The position numbers were made by a program, and so were the translations under genes. From Rheum nobile (lineage: Eukaryota; Streptophyta; Magnoliopsida; Caryophyllales; Polygonaceae), in the NCBI GenBank assembly GCA_027886185.1, contig WOAB01000591.1, positions 186,001 to 250,000 of the forward strand: a DNA stretch of 64,000 nt. Direction: 5' to 3'. Numbering within the stretch: the first letter of the stretch is position 1; each line of letters starts with the position of its first letter. Below are positions 47,300 to 59,132 of the stretch, in pieces. A model generated the notes under the pieces. That model was given only the letters and a program-made list of their open reading frames with translations. It did no database searches and was not told where the DNA came from.

Positions 47300-50045
47300 G
47301 ATTACCAATTCAATGAGAATCACAACTAATAAATGCAGATTTAATTGTTTCTCGTTAGGAAACCAACCAATATTCGTTTCAAATTTAAAGTTAATATAAC
47401 AGAGTAATGACCTGACAATATACAAATATGGCCTGATAAAGTGAATATTGCTCTGAAATTTGAAATTGACTAACATTTGAAATTCTGTGATATAACAGAG
47501 CATTGTGTACTTTATCAGACCACATTTACACGAAGTCAGACCACATTTATACCAAGTCAGGTCAATACTCTGTTATATCACAAAATTTCAAATGTTAGCC
47601 GATTTCAAATTTCAGAGCAATATTCACTTTGTCTGGCCACATTTATACGTAGTCAGGTCATTACTCTGTTATATCTGAGTTGCCAATTTGATTGTATTAC
47701 TAAACTCATGTGCTCTAGAGCTAATTTTTTGTTGTTGCAAGTAAGTACTCTAATCTGTCCTAGAGAATTGATTAAAATAATTATCTTCAGGGAGCTTATA
47801 GAATAGCTTGGATGTTAATTTGATTATTGTTAAATCTGAAACAAATCATCTACAGTTACAGCCTATAATTCTAAGCAGATACCCACAAAAAACATCTGGA
47901 GCATAAGACTTTTTTTTTATGTTTTTTTTTTGGAAAACTCGTTCAAATTGATTTCACATAATAAATTTAGAAGTAACTCAATACTGCATTAGATTTATTT
48001 ACGAAATATAATTCATAAGTTTGTCAGATGATTTATTTATTCTTTTTTATGGATTTTGTCACATGATTAGAAGAACCTAAAAGCCGATATGTTTATTCAA
48101 CTGGTCTATTTTATAATCCATAAAATCTTAATTTTTGAACAATAATATGTAAGATATATCAGATCAATTTACATGTATTTTCCACCATTTTTAACCCCCC
48201 AAAAAACTCCACACAATCAGATAAGATGAGACATGAGAGAACCGTTAATTATCTTATTTTGTTGTTTACTCTCTTTCTCCCCTTATTTTGCATTACTCAG
48301 ATACTTTTTAAGAAACTCCATGGCATTTCCACAAGTGTTTGGTTCAGTTAAGACAGTTCCTTAGAGAGGAAACTCCATGCTAATCTTTTATGCTAAAATT
48401 TGAAATTGACTAACATTTAAAATTATGTGAAATAAAAGAGCATTGACCTGACATAATATACATGTGACTTGACTTCGTATAAGTGTGGCCTGACAAAGTA
48501 AATATTGCTCTGAAATTTGAAATTGACTAACATTTAAAATTATGTGAAATAAAAGAGCATTGACCTGACATAAAATACATGTGACTTGACTTATTATAAG
48601 TGTGTCCTGACAAAGTGAATATTGCTCTGAAATTTGAAATTGACTAACATTTGAAATTCTGTGAAATAAAAGACCATTGACCTGACTTAATATACATGTG
48701 ACCTGACTTCGTATAAATTGGGCCTGGCAAAGTACATAATGCTCTATTATGTAACAAAATTTACCCTTCCAATGGATTGGAGGCGAAGCCCTCTCGAGAT
48801 ATCAAGTCTCTCAAGTCGGCTTGAGCGAGCAATTGGTCTCTGAATCCACATATTCAGTATCCTTCAAAGGTCTGTTGTTGCTTGACGGTCACGAGTTTTA
48901 GGTTCCCAAGGCTTTTTTGGGTTATTATGACTTATGAAATTGCAACGCGCGAATGCAACAACTCAGGTCTGTGCGGCTGTGCTGTCGGATTGTTAAAGCA
49001 TCTTAAAATGTGTCTCTCATCCTACAGTCAAATTACACACGACACTCAAAGACGAAGGATGCATCAAGGCATTGCTTGGAATGGCTAGATCCAAGAACAC
49101 TGAAGTTGTTGCACAAGTTGCAAGAGGATTAGCCAACTTTGCCAAATGTGAAACGCGCGAGGTTATTCTGAGGTCTTGAGAGCCCCTCTCGCTCTCGGGC
49201 ACGACCAATTCAACCAGCCATATCAGGAGGTATTACAGACTTGTTAGGAGGTATTATGGACTTCGTGTAAATATAAGATTTCGGAGGCAATATGAACATT
49301 TCAAGTCGCATATTTCATAAAAAGTAAAAGCTAGATTTCAGAGCATTATGTACTTTATCAGGTCACATTTACACGAAGTCAGGACACATTTATACGAAGT
49401 CAGGGCAATGCTCTGTTATATCACAAAATTTCAAATGTTAGCCAATTTCGAATTTCAGAGCAATATTCATTTTATCAGGCCACATTTGTACGTAGTCAGG
49501 TCATTACTATGTTATATTAACTTTAAATTTATAACAAATGTTCGTTGGTTCCGTAATGAGCAACCGACTGTGGGAAGAGGAGGTTTAATAGTTTATAAAG
49601 ATTATATCATCTACTATATCTTAAATAGGGTCATTTACTGATAAAGCTCTGAAATATGAAACCTCCTAACATTTGAAATTTCATTTCTATAAATTTTGTG
49701 ATATAACACATCATTGACTTGCTTTTGTATAAATGTGATCGAATAAAGTGAATATTGCTCTGATATTTAAAACAACATAACATTGAAAACTTCATTTTCA
49801 TAAATTTTGTTACATAACAGAGCATTATGTACTTTATCCGGCCATATTTGTACAACGTCAGGCCACATTTGTACGAAGTCAGGTCAATGCTCTGTTTTAC
49901 CAAAAAATTTCAAATGTTAGCCGATTTCAAATTTCATAACAATATACACTTTATCAGGCCACATTTGTACGTATTCAGGTCATTACTCTGTTATATTAAC
50001 TTTAAATTTGAAACAATAGTACTACAAAGAGCATTGACCTGACTT
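47300..50045. repeat. Field of about 130-bp repeats in direct and inverted order
   Basis: A unit built from 'cagagca.t', 'gacctgac', '(t)ggcctga.aaagtgaatattgctctgaaatttgaaatt' and 'actaacatttgaaatt.tgtgatataa' is repeated. At 47395-47680 two oppositely oriented units form a palindrome. At 48390-48760 three units follow in direct tandem. At 49335-49525, 49640-49800 and 49810-50030 more copies alternate in orientation. The copies are A/T-rich and non-coding, and the short open frames over them resemble each other only because the repeat does. Confidence 0.85.
49028..49179 (+). pseudogene. Armadillo-repeat-kinesin-like exon fragment captured by the Pack-MULE
   Basis: After an acceptor CATCCTACAG (49027) the frame from 49030 reads KLHTTLKDEGCIKALLGMAR and then VAQVARGLANFAKCETR before a TGA at 49177-49179. 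The pattern LK.EG.IKALLGM.R.....V..QVARG.ANFAKCE.R is the armadillo repeat of plant ARK (KINU-type) kinesins. No motor domain or neighbouring arm repeats are present, so it is a single captured exon. It lies between repeat clusters of the same Pack-MULE, in the same orientation as the IST1-like fragment. Confidence 0.72.
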
Positions 50046-50705
50046 GCTCAACTTCAAGATAACCATGAGATCGCCAAGCCCAGGTGCCCGGACGAGCCCT
50101 CCCACCATTGTTGATTACATATACTGATATACATGATGTTGTCGGTGTGCTTTTGGGCGGTGAGAGCGCTGGACAAATGTTGCAGCTTTTATTGCCATGC
50201 TCTAAAGTTAATTTGATCATTTGATCTTCAATTCTTCCAGAGTTATTCCAGTGAAAAAGCTATATATTCCCTTTTTTTGTTAATGATATTTTGATAAGCT
50301 CAACGTGATAAGCTCATAACTAACCTTTAAGGGAAATTTATAGGCTTATAGCAAACCAAGACATAAAGGGTATCTTTTAATATGTTAATATAATATACTG
50401 ACAAATTTCTCATAGTTATTAGCACAATTTACAAGTGTAGAGTTACTCTACTGAATTCAAATTGTGCAAATTGTGATGATGATGTCCTGGTTGGTTGCTT
50501 CTCTTGAAATTTGGCAGTCCTTGTTTCTCGAATATGTCAGATATGTTGTAGTTGGGAATGAACCGTTCTTGAAGACCTACGAAGACACGTACGTACAGAC
50601 TACATTTCCGGCGCTCCAATTATAATCACTGAGCCTTGTTTGAACATATATACATCAATACAAGGAAGGCTAACTTCATTTCAAGCCACATTTATATGAA
50701 CATAT

Positions 50706-50893
50706 ATACATCACCACCAAGCCTTATTCGACCCCAAGAAAAACTTGTTTCGATTCATTAAATTTAAAATCTGACCACACCATCGTCTTCACCATACTCA
50801 AGTTACTTAAACCCGTCTCTTGAATCATTTGAAATCATCTCCGAACGACATCGAATCACCTCCGTATCGGCCCTCTTTGTGCATAGAAAACCT
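50706..50893 (-). repeat. Inverted repeat arm, right
   Basis: Reverse-complement partner of 47031-47217. Outside the arm the two flanks do not match. Together the arms bracket the whole repeat field and the kinesin-like exon. Confidence 0.85.
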
Positions 50894-51220
50894 GAACTCT
50901 TAAATCATAGATCCACATTTATGTACTCCATAAACAGTTCGATATTCTATGCACATACATTAAGAAGGTTAGCCGTTCATTGCCCTATATACAGTTCACA
51001 AATCAGTAAGAGTCCACTTCAACATTAATAGAATAACCCATTCCACAAAAAATAATTTCAAGTGGACACTGAAATTATAGAGAGAGAATGCTCGAGATGC
51101 AGGAACAATAAGATAGTTCTATAGTATCATAATTGCTTTTATAATCACCAAGAAAGAACAAAACCAGACAAATATAACACAAAGTTTTAATTCAATGAAT
51201 TGGCATCCTGTGTCTCAGAG

Positions 51221-51770
51221 GTTTAGAAGCACACCCCTGTACTGAGGAACACGAAGACGACCACGAGCCCGACGCCGGCGAAACCCGATGAGGAACACGA
51301 AGACGGCGAAACCCGATGAGGAGCCCGACGCCGGCGAAACCCGATGTCAGCCGCGAACCCGATGAGGAACACGAAGACGGCCACGAGCCCGACGCCGGCG
51401 AAACCCCTGTACTTCAAGAGGTCACCGCGTGCATCTCTGGCCCTCGCTCCGCCTCCTTCGTCGTCGGCACCGTCCGCGGTCGGAAGAGCGGCGTCGTTGC
51501 AGACATTGACGGAGGAGCTTTTCGTTGCAGACATTGACAGAGCGGAGGAGTGTGAGGAAGCCTTCATCGAGAGATGGATACGGTGGAAGGCGAGGCCGAG
51601 AGCGGCGTCGTCGAGGAACTCCAGCCGAAAGCAGAGGAGGGAGGCGAGGAAATTAATTAAGCAGAGGAGGGAGACGGAAGCAGAGGAGGGAACTCCAGCC
51701 GGCTGCCTTCGGGGAAGACGGAAGCAGAGGAGGGAGACGAGGAAGGGTTTAGGATTTGGGATTGATTAGG
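51221..51770. repeat. GC-rich segment with internal tandem repeats at the Pack-MULE right end
   Basis: The words 'gatgaggaacacgaagacg', 'acgagcccgacgccggcg' and 'aaacccgatg' recur three to four times at 51236-51410, and 'agcagaggagggagacg' recurs at 51655-51740. Both strands are open: the minus frame (51223-51567) repeats GFAGVGLV.VFVFL, a membrane-span-like phrase; the plus frame (51344-51769) is Arg/Glu-rich. I cannot assign a parent gene. The GC level suggests another captured first exon that has expanded. Confidence 0.6.
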
Positions 51771-52000
51771 GTTAATATTTGGGATTGATTAATAAGATTA
51801 AGATTTTTTTTACCTTTTCTTTTCAAAAGTTTTAATGATTTATCTGATTTTTCTATTTAAAAGAAAAGTTAAATTTCACCCTTAATAATAGCAAAACTAC
51901 CACAATCCGTACAAAAATCTGATAGTTTTGCAATACTTTTCAAAAGATGGGTTTTTTGCAAGTTGGCTCTGGTATTTTTGCTATTACGCCTAATTAGCAA

Positions 52001-52330
52001 ATCAAAATAATTACAAAACATATTATAAAAACTAACCTAGTTCATAGCATGGGGTTAAGTGACTAATTTAATTGTAAACTTTTCTTTAAAAAAACTTCAA
52101 ACTAAGATGTTTTGCAACAACATCAAGAACTGCTAATGTTAGCTTGCTCTGAACATGAAATTATAAACAATATTAGCATCATAAGAAGTGTGAGACTATG
52201 GGTATAAATTAACTATACATTAATAGGTAATATTAATTTGTACATATGATGCCGGAGAGAATGAACTCCAAGGCCAACCAAATGATGACGGCCCATTCAT
52301 TTTTATTTGAATTACACCGTCACGTGGCCC
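52001..52330. other. Flank of the Pack-MULE
   Basis: AT-rich, no gene or repeat recognised. Confidence 0.4.
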
Positions 52331-52331
52331 A

Positions 52332-52939
52332 TCAAGCCATCACCTTCGCCATTTTGGAACAATGGGTGTCGCTTCTCTGCATCAGTTCATGACCTAGGCG
52401 ATTCGGTGGCAATGGCTCAACGAAAACGTGAACCATGAAGGCTAAGGGAGGTTTCGAACGACGACGTCGATAGGTGACTGGAGATCTAGTTATGCCATGC
52501 TCGATTCCTCTGATTTCGGAAGTCAGAGTCAAATCAGATCTGCTTGTTCGGGCTGCAGCGATGTGGACTCGGTGAGAATCCCGAAATCGAGGGATGACTC
52601 CGAGTGGTGGTTTGCGGCAGCACATGAATTTGTGGAGCCCTAACTTCACGGCGACCCGAGCGAGCTTCTTTGTGTTGACATTGGAGAATCGGAGTCGGGT
52701 GAGTGCTCCAGGTGGAAGATCAGGATACAAGAAGTATTGTTCTCACCAACAATCAGTCCAAAGTCACTGACGTACTCCAATCTCTCGTAATTGAAGTTTT
52801 CAGTTGTCGATGGGTGAGAATGATAGCTAAATGCCCCCTCTAACAACCTTTTGTTGCTAAACTTGTAGCCAATGATGACTTCGGCCTCGTTCAGACTCTG
52901 CAGCAATTTCGTGTAGGGATCATCCAATTCAATCGACAA
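52332..52939 (-). pseudogene. RNase III-like (RTL3-type) domain fragment, frameshifted
   Basis: The frame from 52939 downward encodes EAEVIIGYKFSNKRLLEGAF and NYERLEYVSDFGLIV, the start of an RNase III domain with the signature ERLEY..D (the usual Gly before Asp is Ser). A one-base shift near 52745 leads to YPDLPPGALTRLRFSNVN and KKLARVAVKLGLHKFM, the following helices. After about 52600 similarity ends and the frame runs on to 52332 with Arg-rich text. Plant RNase III-like proteins cleave double-stranded RNA; this copy lacks the second half of the domain and any dsRNA-binding domain. No methionine start is obvious upstream. Confidence 0.75.
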
Positions 52940-53053
52940 GGGCAGTGTCTTCGACGGTGAAGCTGGTGGTTGTTCATCGGTTGACGTTGTCGTGATGAAT
53001 GATGTTGAAACTGTGAGATTGATTTTGGATTTGATGGAGGTTATTGAAATTGA

Positions 53054-53254
53054 TTATAAAGGAATGTAAATAGGCGGTTTTAGCGGTTCTCCCATGGTGG
53101 AAGGAACGAATTGGTTGAGGGGAAGTTTTAAAAAAATGAGAGAGATGAACGTGGGGTTAATGGAAGAAGAAGAGTATAAGCAGTTGAGGGAGAAATCAGA
53201 TTTAGGGCATCTGATGAACGTGGGAGAGTAATGGATTTCTAGAAAATGTGACAT
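53054..53254. other. Short open frames of unknown meaning
   Basis: The plus strand 53064-53231 reads a Glu/Lys-rich stretch (MEEEEYKQLREKSDLGHLMN), while the minus strand has an overlapping 66-codon frame. Neither has a recognised domain; the plus frame looks the more protein-like. It might be another captured exon. Confidence 0.25.
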
Positions 53255-53825
53255 ATGTCAACTCTAAACCCTAAACCACCATCCTCCGCCGGAAGCGGTG
53301 GCACCACCACCCGGACCACCGCCAAGGATGCCAATGGGAGCTGCAAGGGGCCCACTTTTCAATTGATATTTGGTTAATGGTTAGTATTAGGGAAAAATAT
53401 CACTTGACCAAATGCCCATTTTAACCCAGTTTTCCGAATTTCAAGCCCCAAAATTTGACCCAACAAAATTAGAATGAAATTTTTTTTCGAACAAAGACAG
53501 AGATATCATATACAACTTTCGAAGATGTTCCTCGCCACAAGAACCCATACAATATTTATACTGCTACAATGACCTGTCACCCTGTTTTCATCGTTTTGAA
53601 ATTTCAATCATCAATTGGGGCATTAAATCAAACACATGGCGGGCACCACGTAAGAGCCTCCACACAAAACCAAACAGGTCGCAGATAATCACATCAATCA
53701 TTAATGCAGTGAACGAATTTCAATTGACACATTCAAACTTTATAATATCAACTTTCAGTTTCGGCAACAACAAAACTCTCAAAATCGAAGTCATATTACA
53801 CAACAATAATAGAGAGGGAACTTAC

Positions 53826-54077
53826 CATCGTACACTTTCCATGTGTGTAGTACAAGCACATGGGTCTCCAACGATTCACCTTCTTCAAAGGCATAGACTC
53901 CTCCACAGAGGAACTTGAATTTTGAGTGGAGAGAGAAGCAAATACAATGAAGTAGCGGGTGCGTATGAGATGGCGAGAGAGTCTGAAATGAAAAATGGAG
54001 TGTGGAGATGAAGAGGGCGCACCAAAACGGAAGAAGAGTGGAGATGAACTGAATTGCACCGCCCTCGAAAATGCCAT
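53826..54077 (-). pseudogene. First exon of a CCCH-type protein (orphan exon)
   Basis: ATG at 54075-54077 opens 84 codons: a Ser/Arg/Phe-rich, low-acid N-terminus resembling an organelle transit peptide (MAFSRAVQFSSSPLFFRFG), then MPLKKVNRWRPMCLYYTHGK and CTM, ending at a good donor ATG|GTAAGT (53826). C....YTHGKC is the first half of a C-x-C-C-H zinc site of the form found in plant proteins that continue MDDP..L. No downstream exon is found in the 1.3 kb before the RNase III fragment. It is probably truncated or captured. Confidence 0.5.
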
Positions 54078-55478
54078 TCTCAAATCTCGCTTGGTCTTTC
54101 TCTTCCTTCTTCGCTGAAATCCGAACACAGTGTATATAGATTGCTATAAAATTTATCCGCTAAAATTGAAAAGGAAAATAAAATTGTTTTTTTAGTAACT
54201 CGATCACCGGTTTGACACAACATTCTATACACCTCTACAGACCTTGGATTTAGGTGCGAAGAATCGGCGCAGAGGATGACTCGCCGGAGAAGGTAGGCGT
54301 TGGCAACAATGGAGCTCAAAGAAGGTGGTAACAAATTACAGAGGAGAAGGTTTGTTTTGTTGAGAGGAGGTTGAAGAGCAGATCAACACATAAAGAGTAG
54401 GTTGAAGAGCAGATGAAGACTATTTTGCTGAGAGGAGAGAGTTTTTTCGAGTATATAGAGGAAAGAAATAGAAGTTGGAAGCAATAGTTGAAAGAAAAAG
54501 CAGTTGGAAGCAGCAGATGAAAGAAACGTGGAGGTGATTTCGGTGAAATGAAACAGAAAATGATAGAGAGGTGGGAACGTGTGTAGAAGAGGGGAAAGTG
54601 GGCACTGCTTCAGCCTTTTTTGTCAACATTTTAATTAAAATTTGGTGACACATGTCATGTGTAGAATGTGCCAAGTGACATAATTTTTTCTGAAGACATG
54701 GTCTCTCCTTTAAAATGTATTAGGGTAGATTCCTGTGGTGAAATTGTGGCCGTGTTTGTTCTGGGAAAACCCAAAAAAATGGGAAAGGAAGGAGGATGAA
54801 TAACAATAAAATGTGAGGGACTTGAAAAATCGAAGCTTTTGTGTACTAATGAATGCTCAAAATTGATTTATCACTCCTTATCTAAACTCCTTCTCTTGAT
54901 TTTAAAATGAAAAACAAGTGGAGTTTGCTTTGGCTTTGTATGTATTGTACATTTGTACAGCACTACAACACAAGACAAAGTAAATTAATTCTTACAGTCC
55001 TCTTTCCTTTTCCATAGTTGGCTTTCAAAGGGTTTAAGACTTCAATTGATTAACTTAACTTGGATTATACTCCATTCAATTCAAATTTAGTGTTATTTTA
55101 GTTTTGAACGCATTATTTTTTAAAAATATTAATTACACCTAAAATTATATATTTTTTCTCAATCTTTCCACATAATAAAAAATCACAATTTTTTGAGTTA
55201 GTAAATGTAGAGTTTAGAAAAAAAATAAGTCAACAAAAATAAAATTTAACATTAATTTTCATAACTCACTTTTAATTAATTACCTAAAAATTCTATAATG
55301 ACATATAAAATTAATCAAAATTCAAATACTAATCCTACATTTAATTTAGTTAGGAGGTAGTAAGAAATTTTTTAAAATGAGAAAACCTAGTGCTTTACTT
55401 TTCCCCTTGTAATGTGAAGCCACTTAATGTCACCACTAACTACTGTTTCATTAGCAATTGTTGGACAAGATTAAGGCC
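54078..55478. other. Intergenic
   Basis: GA-rich near 54300-54600 ('ggttgaagagcagat' repeated), then AT-rich. A possible transposon terminus 'gtggccgtgtttgttctggg' lies at 54748, without a partner. No gene is supported. Confidence 0.4.
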
Positions 55479-55479
55479 T

Positions 55480-55665
55480 TGTTTGGCATGGAAGTAGAGG
55501 TAGCGGTTGGCATAGTGATAACGGGAGAGTTTGAAACTAGCATAATTGGAACGCTAATGAGAGTAGCAATGAAAAAGTAGCGTCTTGAAAAAGTAGCGTT
55601 TAAAACGCTACTAAATACGAAAAACCACCTATACCGCTACTTATCCAACACAATTATTATTTCTA
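55480..55665. mobile_element. Possible small hairpin MITE
   Basis: Opens TTAAGGCCTTGTTTGGCATGG. The right part 'taccgctacttatccaacacaa' is a loose inverse of the left 'ttgtttggcatggaagtag..tagcggt'. The centre holds a perfect 21-bp palindrome at 55592-55612 (AGTAGCGTTT, A, AAACGCTACT). Ends are too diverged for a firm target duplication. Confidence 0.35.
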
Positions 55666-57230
55666 AAACGTTAAACGCTATTTCAAATGCTAGTTTTATG
55701 ACATCAGTCTAAGCTGCACGAGAAAATAAAACATCACTACCAAAAGTTTTTCTTAAAATAATCAGAAAGATTAGTGTTAAAGTATCATAATAGATAGAGT
55801 TGTCAAAAAGTGGCCGAACCCGTTTTACCGACCTGACTGACCTGCTTTTGGACCCGACCCGACCTGATCGAAATTTTTAATAACCCGAAGTTACTAAACC
55901 CGAATTACCGAGACCGAACCCGACCAACCCAAACCCGACCCGATTAACGAATAAATGTAGAGTATTAATAAAATTAAACATAAAATATATATGATAAATG
56001 ACATATAAATAATGATAATATGCTTAATATCCTAAAAAAAAAGAACATTGTTGTACTTAGATAATTTTTATAATGTAAAAATTTATAAATTAATATATTA
56101 AAAATTAAAAATAAAATATGATTTTGATCTACTAATATCAATTACATTAAAATAATTAATATTATTAATATTATTTTAATTCATTTCAACTTATTTTAAC
56201 ATATTTAATAATATCTATAATACAATTAAAACAAATTCCTTCTCCACCCCCTCTTTTCGCCACGTGGCATCCTCTTCCAACCTTATTTTTTTTTATTTCT
56301 TTACGTTTTACGTTTTTTTCTATTATTTACAGCTCCTTTTCAGACTCCACGTTCCAGTCTTCTTAAAAACCGCTTAAAACCGCTTTTAACAAACCCTTGC
56401 CGTTTTCTTTCTCCTGTTCCCATAATCCCACCCACTTCTGAGAATCCTTCTGGAGGACCTCAACGGGGAGGACGGCAGGGCCGTTTGCGAAGTTGAAGAT
56501 CCGATCGGCGGCGGGGGCGGTGGAGAAGTAAATCGCGTTCGCTCTAATGCCCGAACCACCCCTACGGCCGCCTCATGTCGCTGGTACCGACCACGCCCTG
56601 TGAAGCCTACCACCACCCAATCTTTCGATTCTGGTAGTTACTAGCCCACTATGTAATCATTAATCAAATTTCAGAAGTAATTGAATCCAATTTTGTTCCC
56701 TGCACAACTTTCTTTTTTTTACAGGTTTGATCCTTATAAGAAAAATGACTCTCTGATCCTGTGCAAATGGAGGTGTCAACGGTATAAGTCAGGTTAAATC
56801 TCTTCTTTGTGGAACCGTCGTCAGCGAAATCATCTACTTTTGTTATCACCGATTTCTCTTTTCATGTTGTCTTCTTTGTTGGATGTGACCTATTCAAATC
56901 CTCTTTCTTCCCCAATTTTTGTATCCCATATTTCTTTCACAAAATTGCAGAGGCGGTCTCTCTATATAAAATTAAGCTATTTTTTTGTGATTTGTTCTAC
57001 GAATAGCAGTTGGGATGAATCGTGTTGTTTGGGTTCGACCTGCGCACAACAACAATGGTCGACGGTGGTTCTGTTGGAACTCATTTTTGAATGTGGCGTC
57101 GGGTACTTTTCCGGGCACAATTCCGATGGGCTCCGGCCATTGTCAACACCGGAAAGTGGAAGTATTGACTTCCTCTACGCGAACACATTCTCGTAGTATA
57201 CTCATACGACAAAAATGATTTCCGTTTGAA
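55666..57230. other. Intergenic with GACCCG-rich segment
   Basis: 55800-55945 is rich in 'gacccgacc' and 'aacccga' words like those at 43.2-43.6 kb, suggesting copies of one repeat. The rest is AT-rich to 56230 and mixed thereafter. The overlapping open frames at 56386-57218 lack domains. Confidence 0.4.
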
Positions 57231-58056
57231 TGAGAAATGGAGGCCCAAAATAGCTTACATGAAGTGCAAAACTTGAGAATATGTAGGGGCAAATTACTCG
57301 TCCCACATTGGAAATTTGAAGGTAGAAATACCATCATATATAATGGAGAAATGGACTCAAGGTTGTGGCCTAGGGTCATTACCCATTTTCAATGGGGAGA
57401 GGAGCTAGCCCAACACCACATGCGCGTCGAGTCGGGGCCGGGCTTGGGCTTTTGGGCCAATCTGGAAGCCCATTAGTGGGTTTTGATCTGGTACATGGAG
57501 AGATTTCGGGCTGCAGACCTAATCTTCCTCCATTAATGTCGAAGGATCTGTAACGTTCAAAAGATCTGCAACGTTATCCTCCCCTTCAGACTTCCGAAAC
57601 TCTTTAAATAGAGTTGTTAGCCTCTCATTCGAATACACACGAAAACGATCTTCCTCCCTCTTCTCTGTTTTCCGAAAAAATCGAGTCTGAGAGTACTACA
57701 CAGAGCGGTTCGGAGCCTTCTGGATTCTTAGGTTGCGCAAATCGGAAGTCGTCTTGCAGTTGTATCATGGGATTCGGAACCTTCGGAGATCATTTCCGAA
57801 TTCATTACAAATTTAATTTGCTGATTCGTGAAGTTGTTTCTATTTGCTGTTTTTGGTCTAATCTGTATTTTGCAGGGAAAAAAATCGCGTTTGGAATCAA
57901 ATTAATTTCGAATCTCATTTGGCCATTCGAATTTATTTCGAATTAATATATGAAAATATATTATTCCGAATCTGCTTTTTAATTCGGATTTAAGTTGCAT
58001 TCGTGAATTTTTGTACTGATTTCTGGGTTGTATTTCTGTGAACAGATTCTGATATC
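57231..58056 (+). mobile_element. Probable 5' LTR and leader of a Ty1/copia element
   Basis: Contains the 'tcgtcccacattggaaattt' phrase frequent in plant copia LTRs, a TTTAAATAG TATA-like box near 57604, and a T-rich untranslated stretch before the gag ATG at 58057. The 3' LTR lies beyond the window, so the borders are estimates and the primer-binding site is not obvious. Confidence 0.5.
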
Positions 58057-59132
58057 ATGGGTGATAACATCGAGAAATCTATTGCTGATGTTACTGGAGC
58101 TGGAAACGGAAACACGTCTGAGTCGACGCCCCAAATTCAGTTTGGGAGTGGTCTGCCAACGGTGAATTTGCCAGTGGGGAATGTGCAAGCAGTGAATCTG
58201 CAAGATGCAAACCTGCCAGCGGCTAATCTGCAAGCCGTAGTGGTCGGAACTTCTGAGGTTCGTCAGATTGTCCACCCAGCTGCTTTTCAGACTGTCCAAC
58301 CGATAGTCCATATGCCTGGCGCTGTGAACGCAGGCTTGATGCCAGAAAAGTTCGATGGAACTGGCTTCAAGACATGGCAGCAGAAGATGTTCTTCTTCCT
58401 GACCACGTTGAAGCTTGAGAAGTATCTGACTGAGGAGAAGCCTGTGCTGTCACCTCACAATACTGATGCATACCTCCTAGCCAGCGTTGAGGCCTGGACT
58501 CATGCAGACTTTCTGTGCAAAGGTTGAGTTCAAAGCCGCCTGATAGATCCACTGTACAATGTGTACAACAAGATCAAGACCTCCAAGGAGCTTTGGACTG
58601 CTTTGGAGAAGAAATACAAGTCTGAGGATGCAGGCTCGAAGAAATTCGCAATGGCGAAGTTTCTGGACTTCAAGATGGTGGACACTAAGCCCATCATGAA
58701 ACAGGTCAAAGAGTTACAGCTCCTTACGCATGAGATCATTACTGAAGGGATGTCTATCTGTGGGACGTTCTATGTGGCTGCTTTCATTGAGAAACTCCCT
58801 CCAGGCTGGAAGGAGTTCAAGAGCTACCTGAAGCACAAGCGAAAGGCGATGACTGTGGAAGACTTGATAGTCAGGCTGCGGATTGAGTCAACCAACCGCA
58901 AAGCAGATGGGGTTCAGCCTGTTGAACAGAAGGTTAATCTGGCTGAACACAAGGACAAGGACAAATGGAAGAAACGAAAGTTCCAACCCCAAAGCTCCAA
59001 CAACTTCAAGAAGCAACCAACTAAGAAGTTCAATGGGAAGTGCCACAAGTGTGGCAAAATGGGTCACAAGGCTGACGAGTGTCGTAGCAAGGCTGATCCA
59101 CGCAAGGACAAGGGGAAATCCCAAGCCAACAT
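58057..59132 (+). pseudogene. Ty1/copia gag with CCHC zinc knuckle
   Basis: ATG at 58057 (MGDNIEKSIADVTGAGNGN). After a repetitive NL-P/Q-AN linker comes the copia capsid start (MPEKFDGTGFKTWQQKMFFF). A TGA at 58525-58527 interrupts the frame, which continues in phase with YNVYNKIKTSKELWTALEKK, LPPGWKEFKSYL, and a zinc knuckle CHKCGKMGHKADEC (59042-59083). Gag forms the virus-like particle of the element. The coding frame then enters a solo LTR insertion at 59133. Confidence 0.88.
59128..59132. repeat. Target-site duplication AACAT, left of solo LTR
   Basis: AACAT precedes TGTAACACCCC and recurs at 61494-61498. Confidence 0.92.

Larger units (their letters stand above)
45213..51990. mobile_element. 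Mutator-like element of the Pack-MULE type (6,778 bp)
   Basis: A perfect 10-bp duplication TAATTAGCAA flanks it (45203-45212 and 51991-52000). Ends are GCGGAATTGCAAAAACTA and (inward from the right) GGCGTAATAGCAAAAATACC; similarity continues about 80 bp, including TTTTGAAAAGTAT.GCAAAA. A 9-11 bp duplication and long AT-rich inverted repeats are diagnostic of Mutator elements. No MURA-like transposase is visible; instead it contains an IST1-like fragment, an armadillo-kinesin-like exon, a GC-rich fragment at the right end, and a field of repeats at 47.3-50.05 kb. It depends on a transposase elsewhere. Confidence 0.88.

Noticed and set aside
47294..49903. Family of small repeated proteins
   Set aside because: The peptides resemble each other only because the underlying DNA repeat does, and they appear in both orientations and several frames.
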